Translations under genes and position numbers: made by a program
Shown: piece by piece, positions 32,044 through 44,814 of the stretch
Layout: each line of letters starts with the position of its first letter
Numbering within the stretch: the first letter of the stretch is position 1
Assembly: GCA_030765055.1 (NCBI GenBank)
Contig: CM060952.1
Span: forward strand, 87,590,993 to 87,654,992
Source: Mantis religiosa
Taxonomy: Eukaryota; Arthropoda; Insecta; Mantodea; Mantidae
Length of the DNA: 64,000 nt
Reading direction: 5' to 3'
The notes under the pieces: model-generated
Database searches by the model: none
What the model was told of the DNA's origin: nothing
The model's input: only the letters and a program-made list of their open reading frames with translations

Positions 32044-35000
32044 GGATTCAAATTTTCAGTGGTGGCTTGGAATGTGGAAGTTTATATGAAAGTGTGCAGT
32101 GGTGAGGTTCAAACTGTGTTGGAAGGATGTGACATGTTATTGGTAGTGGAAACATGGTTAGAAAGGGAAGTAAATATAGTGATTCCAGAGTTTACTTTTA
32201 TAATATTGAGGGCATGAAGAGCCACAGAAGGGGCAGAGCCTCAAGTGGTATAGGATGCTTTGTAAGGGTAGATAAGGGGTACAAAGTGAGAGAAGAAAAG
32301 GACCTATGGAGTAAATCGGTGTTGTGGCTATCCATGAGTGATATATTTAAGAAAGGAGGAATGGTGTGTATTGCTGTATTATATAATCCACCGTCTACAT
32401 CAGATTATTTTGATACAAATGTGTTCAGGAAATTAAGTTGGGGAATAGAGGAACTGAAAAATAAATATGGAAGTGTAGAAATAATAGTTGCAGGGGATTT
32501 AAATGCAAGAATTGGGGATAACCAGGTTAAACTGAATAACCCAAGTGGAGAATATGATAAAGAGTATGCATCAGATAGGAGACAGAGCAAAGATAAGGTT
32601 ATTAATAGTGAAGGGAGGAAGCTTTTAGAATTTTGTGAGGAGCAGAATCTTATGATTTGTAATGGATTTAAAGGGTTGGATACAGAAGGGGAATATACAT
32701 TTATTAATAGAAATGGCCAGAGTGTGGTGGACAAGGTAATGTGCTCGCTGGGGATTGACAACTGGATAATAGATTTTGAGGCTATGAATGTTATATTAGG
32801 GAGTTGCCATTTTCAGTGAAATTGAAATTAGGAGAAGTTAGTAGAAACTTTACAGAAGTAGGCACTGATTGTCTAAGTGCTGTGGAAATTTATAAGTGGA
32901 GAGAGGAAAAGCATGATACTTTTTGTTAGGAACTAAATTCAGAAGGGGGGGGGGATTACTGCAAGTGAGAGTAAGTGGTTTAGTAAATACCAATAAAATA
33001 GAGCAAGCTGTTGAAGCATTAGAATATTGTGTAAAGAGGGCAGCGGGTGAAATGAAGATAGTAGGTTTTCAAGATAAAAATAGATGTTGGTTTGATAAGG
33101 ATTGTAAAATGGCTAAAATGAGAGTAAGACAAGAGTTAAGGAGATGGAGACAGTCAGGAGCAAGAGAGGAGAGAGAACATTTTTTGACACTTAGATGGGC
33201 ATATAGATGCCTGATGGAAGAAAAGAAGAGGGAATGGGGAATAAAAATGGGTAGAATGTTATATAATGCAGCAAAAACTAATGATACGGAAAAGATATGG
33301 TCAATAGTTAAAAGCCTACATAAAGAGGGGGCAAGAAATGAGGATATAAGTTCAGACCAATGGTGTGAGCATTTTAAAAATTTATTAGGACAGACCTGTT
33401 TACAAGTAATGGAAATAGATTCCTGGGAAGCCAGTATTCAATAAATGATCTAGATGGGGAAATTACAGACGTCAAGTTAAGTGAGCAAATTAGGAAGTTA
33501 AAAGCCAACAAAGCCAGTGGGATTGATGGTATACCAAGGGAGCTTTGGAAGGTATGGGTAGCTGAGGGGATGTGTAGAAAAATAGTAATAAGGCTATTTA
33601 ATAAAATATTGGAAACGAGGGAGGTTCCCAAGAAGTGGAGGATAAGCATGGTAGCACCAATTTACAAAGGAAAGGGAAGTAAAAGCGACCCAGCAAATTA
33701 TAGCAGGATAAGCTTACTTTCTGTTATAGGGAAGATCATGACAGGTATTTTAGCAAATAGACTACAGAAGTGGGTATAGAAGGAGAAGAAGCTATCAGAC
33801 TTCCAAGCAGGATTTAGACCAGGGAGGAGAACAACTGATAATATTTTTACTATCAAAACAGTCATAGACAAATATTTAAGCAATAAAAGGGGGAGGGTTT
33901 ATATGGCATTTATTGATTCAGAGAAAGCATTCGATACAATTAATAGAGAGGCATTGTGGATAAAATTAAATAACAAAGGGGTAAGTTGTAAATTTATTGA
34001 AATACTGCGCAAAATATATCACAATAATGAGTTCTGCATCAAGCTGCAGGGAAACAAAGTAACTGATTGTATAGAGAGAAAGGTGGGTGTAAGGCAAGGA
34101 TGTAAACTCAGTCTGGTGCTATTTAACCTTTTTATAGATGATATTCTTGAGGAGATTGCTAAAAAAAGGGTTCACTCACTAGTTATTCACAACAAAGAAA
34201 TCCCAGGTTTATTATTTGCAGATGACTTAGTAGTTGGTTCTATATCTGTTGGAGGGCTGAGAAGGGCAATTGAAGCAATAGGTAGTTATTGCCCAAAATG
34301 GGGGTTGAGAGTTAACGAAAAGAAAACAAATATCATTGTTTTTAAGAAAGGTTAAAGATTGCGTAAATGGCAGATAAATGGAAGAGAAATAGAGGTCGTA
34401 AAGTGGTTTGATTATTTGGGGATAAGATTGAGCTGTGATGGTAAATGGACTGAACAGAAAAAATTGGCTCTAGCAAAAGGTAAAATGGCCATGAGTACTG
34501 TAAGAGCATGTTTAAGGAAATTACCTGACATTAATGTCAAATGGCTGGAAAGGATCTATACTGCCATAGTAGAAAATAAAATGTTGCATGGGGCAGAGAT
34601 ATGGACAGTGGATGAAGTATGGGAAGAGGTGGATGTTATTAACAGATCTTTCTGTAAATATATTTTGGGCTTACCGGTAGCTTCACCCAATGGGACAGCA
34701 TAATTAGAGTTGGGAAGACATTCAACAAGGGTTAAAATTGTCTCAAGGGCATTGAAATATCTATACAGAGTTGCTAATTTTGAGGAAAACAATATTATCA
34801 AGTAATGTTTTCTTTTGCAGATGAGAACCAAATGGGGAGAGTCTTGGGCGCAAAAAGTAAGGGAACTGATGGAACAGATAGGTATGGGACATATTTGGAG
34901 AAACGAGGAGTATTATTTTAGGGGCTTTTGGAAAGAGGTAGAATTAAGGCTGGAAGATTTAGATAGCCAAGTTATATTTACCAGTGTAAGGGAGAGAAGA

Positions 35001-35276
35001 TCATTGAGGATATATAGAGAAATAAAGACAGTGTGGGGGAGGGAGAAGCACATAGATGTGTGTAATAAGTTAGGGCGAGAAGGATTTGCCTGGGCAAGGA
35101 CAGGAGTTAGTAATTTGAAAGGTATTAGATATGAAAAGGATACAGGGAAAATCCTAATGTGTGGAGAAGAGGATACAGATTGGCATAGTATACTTTATTG
35201 CAAACAAACAAAGATATGGAGAGAACAAATTTGGCAACAGAAGTGGGACAGTTTTAGGGATGGGGGGAGGTATTAA
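32044..35276 (+). pseudogene. LINE L2 ORF2: APE endonuclease, RT, zinc-finger tail
   Basis: Endonuclease: FSVVAWNVEVYMK and LLVVETWLEREVNIVIPEF just after ORF1, then CIAVLYNPPSTSDYF, IIVAGDLNARIG and YTFINRNGQSVVDKVM (32350-32760). The linker is at 32923-33444. RT: RISMVAPIYKGKGSKSDPAN, FQAGFRPGRRTTDNIF, MAFIDSEKAFDTINREALW (motif A), VGVRQGCKLSLVLFNLFIDD (motif B) and PGLLFADDLVVGS (motif C, intact Asp-Asp), then EVVKWFDYLGIRL. The C-terminal MCGEEDTDWHSILYC is a zinc-finger-like tail near 35160-35190. About five frameshifts or stops split it, so it is not translatable as one protein. Confidence 0.85.
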
Positions 35277-35649
35277 TAATAAAAAAAATGTTATTGGTAA
35301 AAGGAGAAAAGAATGTAAGAAATATAAGTGAATATCAGGGGAAAGTTAGAGAGAAATGGTTAAGATTGATGAAGAATAAATAACAATTAAGGGCTGGAAA
35401 ACTAGAACGAGGGATACAAGGGAGAGGAGGGTCATCAATACACGGAAAACCAGGGGTTATGTGTATTGAGACCGAGACTCGAGGCAAGCAGGTAGAAAGG
35501 GTATGTTAAATGGGAATAAGTCATTTTGTTATTGTGTGAAAGAAATGTTACAAATGTCAATGTATCAATGAAATTGTTTACAAATGTCAATGTATCAATA
35601 AAATTGTATGTAGAAGAAAGATGAGAAATAAATACAAATATTTCTTTGC

Positions 35650-36300
35650 TGTTTTCAAAATTTTATCACATAAATCTTTGTTTTATTTACTGACTGTTGA
35701 TTCATTTATTGGTGTTTCAAATTTGCTTTCTTATTCATTTGTAAAATCTTTCCAGTTTTCTGTTTTAAGTTTCCATCTAGGTTTATACTTCATAGGAGTT
35801 CAACTTTTCTTTTCAAGCTGAATAGTGGCAATTATAGTTCTCTGTTTTGAGCCAGGATCTTCTAAGATTTGTTTGGAAGTTAATGAGTATAAATCAGAGG
35901 ATACTAAAAGTAAGTCAGGGTTTGTACCAGCACCAGAATAGTGTATAAAACTTGGTGGATCTCGTTTATGGTAAGTAACTTTGTAGCTGTTGAATGAAGT
36001 AGGTCTTTCAAGATCTTCCTGGAACTATTTGGTTTTTCATATTCCCATAGTTTTGAATGCACATTGAAATCTTCAATTATGTTTGTATGTGAATTTATTA
36101 TGATATTTTCCAGATTAGGAGTGTTGTTTGGAGGATTATAGACTGAATAAATTTTGAAGTGATGTATTTTTCCTCTGTCTAGTTTAATTATTTCAATTTT
36201 ATCCGTGTCATTCATTTCTTTAATGATTATAAAAGATGAAGTAAGATTTTTTTTGAACTCCAACTTGAATACCACTGATTATTTTTCATCCTTTAGGAAG
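35650..36300 (-). pseudogene. Endonuclease segment of LINE element L1
   Basis: The frame at 36275-35904 gives IYSVYNPPNNTPNLENIIIN and IIEDFNVHSKLWEYEKPNSS, matching APE-type endonuclease motifs (YNPP, GDFNAHS.LWGY) with Gly-to-Glu decay at the catalytic GDFN. Downstream to 35650, WKDFTNE and KAKKYLYLFL-like linker coding continues with stops. It joins the linker at 30749 once L2 is removed. Confidence 0.8.
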
Positions 36301-36479
36301 TAAATATATACTAAAATTATGGAACTAGTAATATTTTAGTTGTTAACACTTCTACAGGATGTAAGTTGTAAGTGAAAAAGTGATTTTTCACTAAAATCTT
36401 TTAAGCTAATTATACATTGATTTCAACAGTCCTGCCACAGATGCCTGCTGTTTTTGTATAGGATGTATAATAAAATCTA

Positions 36480-36650
36480 GCAGTCTTCAGATGAAGTAGA
36501 CAAAACTATAGCCATAGCACAACTAGCAGCTAACAAAATGAAAGCCAAAACAGTCCAAAAACTAATGAAGGAAGAACCAGTTGGGAGCAAAATGTTTGTT
36601 TTTGATCTGCAACAAGTATAACCTTTATCAAAGTTAGAGATCATAGGGAA
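36480..36650 (+). pseudogene. Transposase-derived fragment with VFDLQQV motif
   Basis: The plus-strand frame reads DEVDKTIAIAQLAANKMKAK, TVQKLMKEEPVGSKMFVFDL and QQV, then a stop. The (V/A)FDLQQVL..P block occurs in a family of insect DDE-type transposon proteins that I recognise only loosely. It is preceded by CTTCAG, a possible acceptor. No other part of the gene is visible. Confidence 0.45.
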
Positions 36651-36842
36651 GCTTGTTAATCTCGCCAGATTTCATTGTACAACTTGTATGTGTCAGGTGT
36701 AAATGCTAAAGAACTTAAGCTTCAAGTATATACTGAAAAAATTGCTGGAAAAAGTGCTGAAGAAGTCAGTTGAGGTGTTAAAGGCGTTTTTAATACATCT
36801 CAGTTTGATGGATGCACCAGTGAAATATGGTTCTTTGCATAT

Positions 36843-36971
36843 TTCAGAGACTTTGCCTCAATGAAACATGTTCCGGGAAAATTTAAAAGTAAGTGTTTAG
36901 TGTCATTAATCTACTCCCTTTAAATTTAATTTATTACAACAACACTGTTTTCAACACTTCCAAGAAAGGAA
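36843..36971 (+). mobile_element. Hammerhead-associated mobile repeat, copy 1 (129 bp)
   Basis: Flanked by a 12-bp target duplication TTCTTTGCATAT (36831-36842 and 36972-36983). The body CCGGGAAAATTTAAAAGTAA ... GTTTTCAACACTTCCAAGAAAGG is the same family as 46145-46390 and 55220-55624. At its 5' end a decayed hammerhead 3' half remains: GAAA (36863-36866), the self-complementary ACATGT and T before CCGGG. The CUGANGA box is lost. Confidence 0.8.
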
Positions 36972-37104
36972 TTCTTTGCATATGTTATGTTAGGCAAAAT
37001 AAAAATCAAGATAATACATGCTTTGCGTTTCTGGTTATTGAAGCATCACATATAATAGAACTGACATTGCTTATCCAGTTTGTGGGTACTCATTTTCCTG
37101 CAGA

Positions 37105-37440
37105 TAGGGATTTGGGGCAAGAAGAAAACAAAATTTGTCTACTTCCAGAAATTATTATTCCAGGTGAGCATGTAAAACTATACAGGGCTTCTTCCCTTAC
37201 TGCCATATGTCTTGTGCTTTGTGATGCATCTGCATCCTTAGAACAAAGAACTTGTTCTTTAAGCTCAGTGGCTTGTACTGCTCTTGGTCTACCGACATTC
37301 CTAGTGCTCCTCTCAAATGCGCCATTTTCTCTCAAGCCTTGGTGAATTTGTGCAATGTTCTTGCACACGGTAACAATAAGAGTACCTTTTTCATAACGTT
37401 TATGTGCTCGTTCTGCATTTCCATCTGCACAGCCATACAT
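37105..37440 (-). pseudogene. DUF4817-type helix-turn-helix fragment
   Basis: The minus-strand frame MYGCADGNAERAHKRYEKGT ... IHQGLRENGAFERSTRNVGR, then KEQVLCSKDADASQSTRHM resembles the YGAADGNAREAARLYRERYP...GSFR...GRPR...EE.VL..V...P..STR pattern of insect proteins with a DUF4817 helix-turn-helix domain, usually transposon-derived. The catalytic part is missing. The frame ends near 37090. Confidence 0.65.
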
Positions 37441-37699
37441 GTAGTGAGTGCATCTTTATTCACCACTAAGCTTACAATTAGCAATAGGTTTTGTCAGATG
37501 AAAACATTTATAAATTTATATACAAGTTTTTATAAAATTTACAAATGTGTTTACTTAGCATAGGCTAAAGGAATTATGTGGAAACAAATTGTGTGTACAT
37601 ATTTACATTTCTTCTACTCTAACTAGTCACAAAAAGTTAACAGCTACTGAATAGGATATCAAGTAACATAAAGGCTTATGAGTTAGGGTACATTGTATT

Positions 37700-37951
37700 T
37701 ACATTTAATAATCTTAACAATGTATTTACATAAATTCAGAGGCATGAATATTAAGATCGAGGTATTCTTGTACAGTATTAAATGCTGTTTGTTTCAACTG
37801 CAGTTCCTTTACCTCGAGGGGAAGTTTGTTAAATAATTTTAGTTGTTGATAGCAATGGCTATTTATGGATTTGCTAAGTCAATTGTGGGGTGTATCTAAA
37901 TCATGTTTGACTCTGGTATCATGTCCTTGAAATCATTGTATTCAAAGGATA

Positions 37952-38050
<99 letters not shown>

Positions 38051-38080
38051 ATATAATTATAATAATTATATTAAAATAAT
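37700..38080 (+). mobile_element. LINE 3' end with (ATT)n tail
   Basis: ATTGTATTCAAAGGATAATT (37935-37955) leads into about 32 ATT units (37952-38047). LINE 3' ends of the CR1/jockey type often end in such a TTCAAAGGAT/AATAA block followed by simple repeats. The LTR element at 38085 inserted into the AT-rich end of this tail. Confidence 0.6.
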
Positions 38081-38084
38081 ATAT

Positions 38085-38774
38085 TGTTGCATACCAGGGT
38101 TGTAAGGGGGGTTGAAAGACTTACAAACCTAATCTACAACTGGGGGTGTAGCTATAGGGATGGTAGAGCAAAAATAAAACATAAAATATCAATCAAAACC
38201 GACTAACTCTATTTTAAGAAATCTAATAATCATACAGAGTACCCGCTGAGTCTAGGAGAGACCAGGGGTGCTTTGGTAATACTTGGTGACATAATTATTT
38301 AATACAATCTTACCGTTGGTGATGTGTCAGGTGTATAGCTGGGCTTGTCCGGAGAGGTATAATCTGCTGAGTCCGGCGGGGGTTATGGTATTCATAGACA
38401 CACTGTCAGATAAATACTTCTGTTACCTCTCACAGGGATCGACATAGAGTCTCCTCTGACATCCCTGCGGCGTTTTGCCTGAGGGTTAACTCTACTAGGC
38501 TTAAATAGCGGTTCTACAAAAAGTCAATTCAGCGATTCCCACTAACTATTAATTTGCATCATACCGCTTGCATCATAGCGAGAGTGTTTAAGCCTGTATT
38601 GACCTATTATTTCTTCTAGTCAGCAGAATCAGTCGGGGTCACATGTGGATAATTTCCTTATGCCAACAGACTGCCAGTCAGCGGAATTTACGTTTGACAT
38701 ACATTTCTGTTAGAATCAATACATGTTACAGAATACCGAAATTTCCAAATCTAGCTCAGCTTATACACGTAACA
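38085..38774 (-). repeat. 3' LTR of the 38-46.7 kb element
   Basis: 690 bp. Read on the minus strand it starts TGTTACGTGTATAAGC and ends TATGCAACA. A TATTTAAG promoter-like box lies near 38500-38508. It differs from the 45802 copy by two visible substitutions (near 38621 and 38636). Confidence 0.85.
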
Positions 38775-38788
38775 CATCCCCCTCGTTT
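38775..38788 (-). promoter_or_regulatory. Polypurine tract
   Basis: On the minus strand AAACGAGGGGGATG lies directly 5' of the LTR that starts TGTTACG. This is the expected site of plus-strand DNA priming in LTR retrotransposons, and it fixes the orientation of the element. Confidence 0.65.
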
Positions 38789-39451
38789 AGATTTTGCTGC
38801 TCTCAGCAAATCCAAACGACTGGTACCAAGATTTTTACATAAATAAAATAATAATTTACACTTACATAGGCAATAGAGCATACAAACATTTACATGTACA
38901 TATTTTTTTTTTTTTTTTTGAAAAGTCATAATTGTAACACCTGAAAAAGAAAATCAGAGGACAGGAAAATGGGAATGAGTTGCTGCGGGTTGGTTTCGAA
39001 GTATCCCACGCTGAATGAAGTCCATAGTTCCATAGAAACACACTGTTCCACCACTATGAGTTTATAGCTTTGGGAGACACTTCACAACACTTGATCACTG
39101 AAGGGTTGTAATTACTTCTTTAAGTTTGTCTAACAAGGCCCTAGCTGTCACAAGTAATGTAACTTCAAAGAGAAAACAGTTTAATGTGCTTCCTGCTCCA
39201 GTTTGATAGTCTGTACTTAGTCTTTTAAAACAGGGAAGCTGATGAAGAACCTCGGTTGTGGCTTGCTGTTTATATGATATCGTGTTCAAGCGTACGGGGC
39301 TCCTTGGTATTGCTTGGAAAAGTCTGTACTGAAGAGCCGATGAAAAGTTCGAAAGTGGAGTTTATGTTTTTTTTAGAATAGTCCACTTAGCTTACACTCG
39401 CCTACCTCAGCTGGGTCTGAGTTCTTGCAGGTGAGAACACGAAAGAGTGAC

Positions 39452-39751
39452 TTATAAGTTATTGTATTTGAGCCACTGTAAAAGTTTGCTGGGTAGAGTT
39501 GCTTTGGCTTTTACCCAGGGTTTCACAGCGAAAGCCATGAGTCCATGAAGTTGAGGAGGTCCTCTGGAAAGATTAAGTGCCTTCCCAGACGCGAGTAGTC
39601 TTGGGTGCCACTCCTGATGTGATACTTGGTCATCTGGGGTGCTTTGGTTCTCCCAGGAAAGAGTAACTGCTAGGGACCCAGGTGTCTCCTCTGCTTTCTC
39701 CTTATGGTGGTGGTGGTGTTTCCTGATGCTTCGACGTGTTTGTTCATCCAT
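39452..39751 (-). other. Uncharacterised 99-codon open frame inside the LTR element
   Basis: The minus-strand frame runs from ATG at 39751. It starts MDEQTRRSIRKHHHHHKEK, followed by a Ser/Pro/Trp-containing stretch and a stop. It has no known domain. It is in the sense orientation of the LTR element and near its 3' end, so it could be a small accessory frame or chance. Confidence 0.25.
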
Positions 39752-39769
39752 GCCGCAACAGAAAAACAA

Positions 39770-42700
39770 ATGATGCAGAGTTAGGATTGATGCACAAGAA
39801 TATTTCTATGGGGTGTGGATGGGTTAAAGTTCACGGGAATGTAATTAAATGGAAGGGATTTTCAGGTATCACATTACCAAATGAATATTTCTTATATCTA
39901 GTTACAAATTATGGTTATATATAATTAACATAAATGGAACATGTATGGAATTATGTGGAACCATTTTTAGAGGTAGAAGGAGAAAAAAAATTGGTTAAAG
40001 TTTATAGAGTCCAAAAAAATGAAATTTTATGTTTGCCTTATGGCTGAATAACATAAGTAAATAACCTATGGAAACTGCATAGATGTTCCACTTAAGTATG
40101 GTTGTTCACATATTAGTGATAAACTTGGAATAAATTACAAGTATTCTTCATAAGACCATTATACAATTGAATTATACATAATTAGTAGTAATAATGATAA
40201 CAATTTAGCTAAAGAAAAATGAAGTTCATTTAAAGAATAGTACTTGTTATAAATTATAGGGCATTATTTACAAAAATCATGTCTAATGACTTGCCATAAT
40301 AGCATCTATATACTGGATTAGACCTACGCCTAACAAATGTCTACTGTTGTCATAACATCAGTCAAATATCAGAGTTAACCATGTCTTTCTATTTTGTTAC
40401 AATTAGTCTTGATGATACTGGAGTAATTGTTTCTAGAGTTACATACCATACCTTCATAATACATGGTAATTGAGGTCACATTGATACAATCATCTTACAA
40501 TCTATAAGGATATCCTATGACTTTATCTTTTTACATAAATATAGCAAAAGTAACTCTGACATTTGCTGGTTTAGCACTGATTGTTTAAACAAGAGGTATA
40601 ATGTTTCTTTTCTTCTTTTCGCAAAAAAAAAGTGTGATCAAAGATATCGATAAACAATATCGATCTTATTATCTGGAGATATGATGTACTCTACTGTCAC
40701 TGGATGTTAAAAACAAGTGTTAAATTATAGTGCATTGGGTTGTCTTATAAATGAAATGTTAATTGATAATAATTAAATCTTCTCTTGTTTATTAATCCCT
40801 AACAAATTTAGGCATGCTTTTATAGCATGGTAATTATGAGTGATAGCAACAGAAAGGGGAGGGGGTTTATAGGTTGTAGATCTCATCGTGCTGTGACCTG
40901 TAAACAGAACTTAATATAACGATTAGTTTAATCTTGGTCATTGGTCATGTCTCAGATCCATAATGAATATTGTCAAAGGATGTATTTGAGTTATGTGCTG
41001 CCCACTGAATTAAAAGTTCAATAAATGGTAGAGAAGCTGACTGGTGTAAGAGGAAGTACCTTTAGAATAGCATACCACGATAATTACTTCAAGTTGATCA
41101 GTCTGCTTTGATAGACAAATATAAGTCATGGGTTTCTTTATCAATACTTAAAGGTGAATTGGGGAAACATAGCTGAATTCTATGAATTAGAACCTTAGGT
41201 AACACCTTAGTTAAAAAAAATTCTGTGCCTTTCTTTTTGTTTATTTTGCTTTCAATCATTTTCCTTGCTAGTGAATCATCATTGTTAATACAATTATTTA
41301 TTAAATCTTAGGATTTGTGTTGATTTGTTCTCTTTCATACTAGCATCATTCTTCACTGTAAGCTGATTGAGGGACGTCTCCCCCACAGCAAAAACTTCAC
41401 ATTCACGCTGCGCAGCTCTCATTCATACTTAAACATTAATGCTACTTTGTCTTCACAACTTCTTTATTTACACTGATCAGTATTTAACTTAACAATGTTT
41501 ATAGGGAAAACACTTGCGCGACAAATCCCATTTTATATTATAACAGCTTTATCTATATCAAATCAACATGAGAGGCATACACAACCTAAGGGTCTCGCGA
41601 ACACCAAAGGATGTAACCTCTGTCGTTCATACAAAACAACTCTTATAGCTTGAAAGCTTGAAACTTGAAGATACCATGGTATATGCATACATATTCACTA
41701 AAACTGTCTCCGAAAATCTTGCGATGTATTCGGAACAGAACACATTACTAATAGAATCTATAAACACTTAAAAATAGCCTCTAAGAACGCCTCGCGGTTG
41801 TTCTTAAGGTCAAAGGGTGCTACAAGCATACATTATCTTCACAAATCCTAAGCATTTGGTTACAACAATCATAACTGATAACTTTTAAGCACAGAGAATA
41901 TAAGGTCACATTGAAGTGATTTATAATAAAAAAAAACACGGTGTACCGCTGGTGTAGTTGTTGTTATTATTCTTTTATTTCTCGGAAGGGGAAGAGTAAG
42001 AAAAGGGCTGGGGAATCCATTTGCCGAGACATTGCTAAAAGTTTATAGTAACGGGAAGTAATGAGTATAACCAAATAATCATTCATAAGAGTGATGATTT
42101 ATAAAGGAATTAGTTGTCTATAATAACGGGTGAAGGAAGGGGCTTTTTGCTGAAAATAATATTAATACGTGTTAGAAATAATACCTATTCATAAACTATG
42201 ATTATAACACTTTTGTGACACAGGTGAGTGAAGCAATGTGTCAATATATTCTCGATTCAATTTTGTACTATGATTATAACGTTGTATTGCTTGAAAATAT
42301 AATGTGTCAGATATGAATCACGGGACTTATCCACGATGGAAGTTTGTTCTTTAGCGTGTACACGTCTTTCTCTCCTGTCGATCAACGTTTAGCTTGCAAA
42401 GTTTCATATTTCACAGTGTAATCGCAACGTCAGTATTTTAGTTTTTGCTGGCCTATGAAAGTCGGCAGCGTGCTATTTTCATGAGCACAGCGTACTAGCG
42501 TGTACAGATATGTAATTATTAGATTTGTGGGTCAGTTCTACGTATTTATAACTTTGGAAGAGAAAAAATGCAGTAAAGTAACAGTGTGTTAAATCGTTTT
42601 CCATCGTTTAATGGGTGAATGTCATCTTAATACGTCGCGTGCTATCTTATTGAACTTAATGTGTATTATTGTGTATGTATAGAATGAAATAACGTGCTAG

Positions 42701-44810
42701 CTGGTCCAAATCAGGTCAGTGAAATACCAACCATTTTAACTATAGATTTAGAAAGATAATTTATAATCAAGAGACAGAAAAACTTTTTGAATGAGATTAA
42801 GCACACCGAGTGTTGTAAATGGAGTTACATGTGAGGGTAAACGAACATTTTTCTCTGTATTTTGAGTGTCGGGGTTCGTTAGTTATAAATTGTAGAGGGT
42901 ATAATGCGTTCCCAAGGTTTGGAATTGCTTAACATGAGTGGGTGAGGTAAACATTCATATGTGTAACTACGAAAAGAATTGATTCCTGTTTCGCGCAGAA
43001 TTTAAATTTCATGTAAAGCCATTCATTAAGTGAGAATTATAGGTACTAAATATTAATTCAGGACACATTTTTAATAATTTTATGTATTCTTTATCTTTTG
43101 TTTTATTTTATTTTTTCTGAAGTATTATGGGCTTTTCCGGGAAATTAGATTGGTCATAGAATCAGCTCATAGTTATTAATTCTATAGAGCTTTTCTTTTT
43201 TTTCTCTCTCTCCTTTTATGAAAACAACGTACCACTGTGTTGATTTCACGGCCCTTGGCCATTAGGGATAAGGCAAAACAAAATTTAACATCTAAGAGGA
43301 AGGAAGATAGAGACCGACAGTTTTTGAAATTTGATTATTTTTTTGTGTGGATTGTTATGAATTTAAGGAATTCAGATTAATAATAAGATCATCTTATTGA
43401 GCGAGAACTCATATGAAATATTACAAAAGTAGTGGAAAACCATATTGGATTTGTTGTGGTTTTATTTCTTATCTGTGTAGGCATAAACAATTTACACTAA
43501 AATGATGCAATTAGAATAACGAGGTTTCACATAAATATTAAGCATGGACAAACACTTAGAGAGGGGAAATTAAATTAATGTGATCATTAACAAACGGTAT
43601 GACTTACTTTAATATATCTAATATCAGGAAAACTACTCTGACCAACTTACTGTACAGTAGACACACATTTACACATACACACGCACACACTCTAGTCAAC
43701 AAAAAGAAGCACATTCTCGTGCTAAAATCTCACGATGCATCGGTAATACGTCTTCAGCATTATAATATTTCATCATTAATATCTCAACATATCTCTTAAT
43801 CAACATAACTGATATGCCAACGTCCATAACCAGGGCTTCGCAGCTAATCTGACTTATGGAAGGCAAAGTTAATCGCTATACTAGGGGGAATCTCGCGATT
43901 TTTAACCCTTATCCTAGTATCGCTTTACTAACATCAGGCTTTACTGCCTGGCAAACTAAAGGTAGGGAACTTCATCCTACGTTATATACGAATAAAATAT
44001 ATCACAAGCGCGCAATATCTAAGTGCTAGATACGCTCTTAAGATGTCTCGCGACTGAATCTAAGAGTTGGTATCAAAACTATAAGTATATATTAGTCGTC
44101 AGTTCACATTCTCTCCTAAATCACACAAATACACATGGTTCCTGATAGTCCTTGTCTCCACAAACGTTACAGCAAAAAAATGACATTTAAACACACATGA
44201 CGCACACTTAGTGGCATAGGAAGTAGTCATACAGTCGAAAATGATCACTATATGGCAGTAATGCCTTAAGGGGGTGCAAATGGAAACAAGATGATCGAAA
44301 ATATCATCTTGAAACAAAATTTATAAAAATATGTTTCAGTGAAACCAGAAGCAATACTTCATTATCAATGAAATTCATAATTTATATCTATGTTGCGAAA
44401 TTATATAAAAATCAAACATTATTTAATATGGCTCAATTGTACTGATTTGGACTTATCTCAATCGTTATTCAAATTGAACATCACCTTTAAAATGCTGTAA
44501 ATGGACAACAGATAGCTTACACATGATAAAAACTGTGTGATTAATAACATTGCACTGAAACTTAAAGTTCGGAAACATTAAAAGAAACTTGTAAATAAAC
44601 CACATGAAATCACATATATTAATGATGCCAGAAAGATTTTTAAGTAACTGAGGTAACACGACAACACCTGTGGAGTTAACATTAGAATACTTGGTTCAAA
44701 CAAAATTAAGCTACATTTTGAAAAAGTTCAAAATTAGTGAGTGGGTGGGTGAGTTACACAGAATAATGATGGGGAAGATGCGGCTAAAATTAAACATGAT
44801 CAGATTTTAG
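39770..44810. other. Interior of LTR element, no coding recognised
   Basis: About 5 kb with only short open frames on both strands and no retroviral motif. There are A-tracts (for example 41930s). The 42300-42900 segment has higher GC and CG dinucleotides than its surroundings, resembling an upstream gene region, but nothing specific is identifiable. Confidence 0.4.
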
Positions 44811-44814
44811 AGAA

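Larger units (their letters stand above)
30763..35636 (+). mobile_element. 2A-type APE LINE (element L2), full length but decayed
   Basis: A 4.87 kb insertion into L1, flanked by a 13-bp target duplication AATATTTCTTTGC (30750-30762 and 35637-35649). The 5' end is GC-rich (CGGACGCGACAGAGGTCGG). ORF1 is intact and ORF2 is broken. The 3' end has a near-duplicated AATGTATCAATAAAATTGT element (35557-35607) and an A-rich tail. A second, older copy lies on the minus strand at 52.8-59.1 kb. The clade is not certain. The 2A-like ORF1 start, APE endonuclease and RT suggest the CR1/L2/RTE side of LINE diversity. Confidence 0.9.
26165..36300 (-). mobile_element. Minus-strand APE-type LINE (element L1) split by nested insertions
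   Basis: Reading the minus strand from 36300: endonuclease at 36275-35650, EN-RT linker at 30749-30611, more linker at 28120-27940, RT at 27930-26891, then the RNase H start at 26549-26165. The pieces are colinear and fit end to end once three insertions are removed: 26565-26875, 28131-30600 and 30763-35636, each flanked by its own target duplication. The 3' end is cut off near 26165, next to a SINE. The product would be a LINE ORF2 polyprotein with EN, RT and RNase H. All segments carry stops or frameshifts. Confidence 0.85.

Noticed and set aside
37952..38047. CRISPR-like or satellite array
   Set aside because: It is a pure ATT microsatellite at a LINE 3' end. No spaced repeats of CRISPR type occur anywhere in the window.
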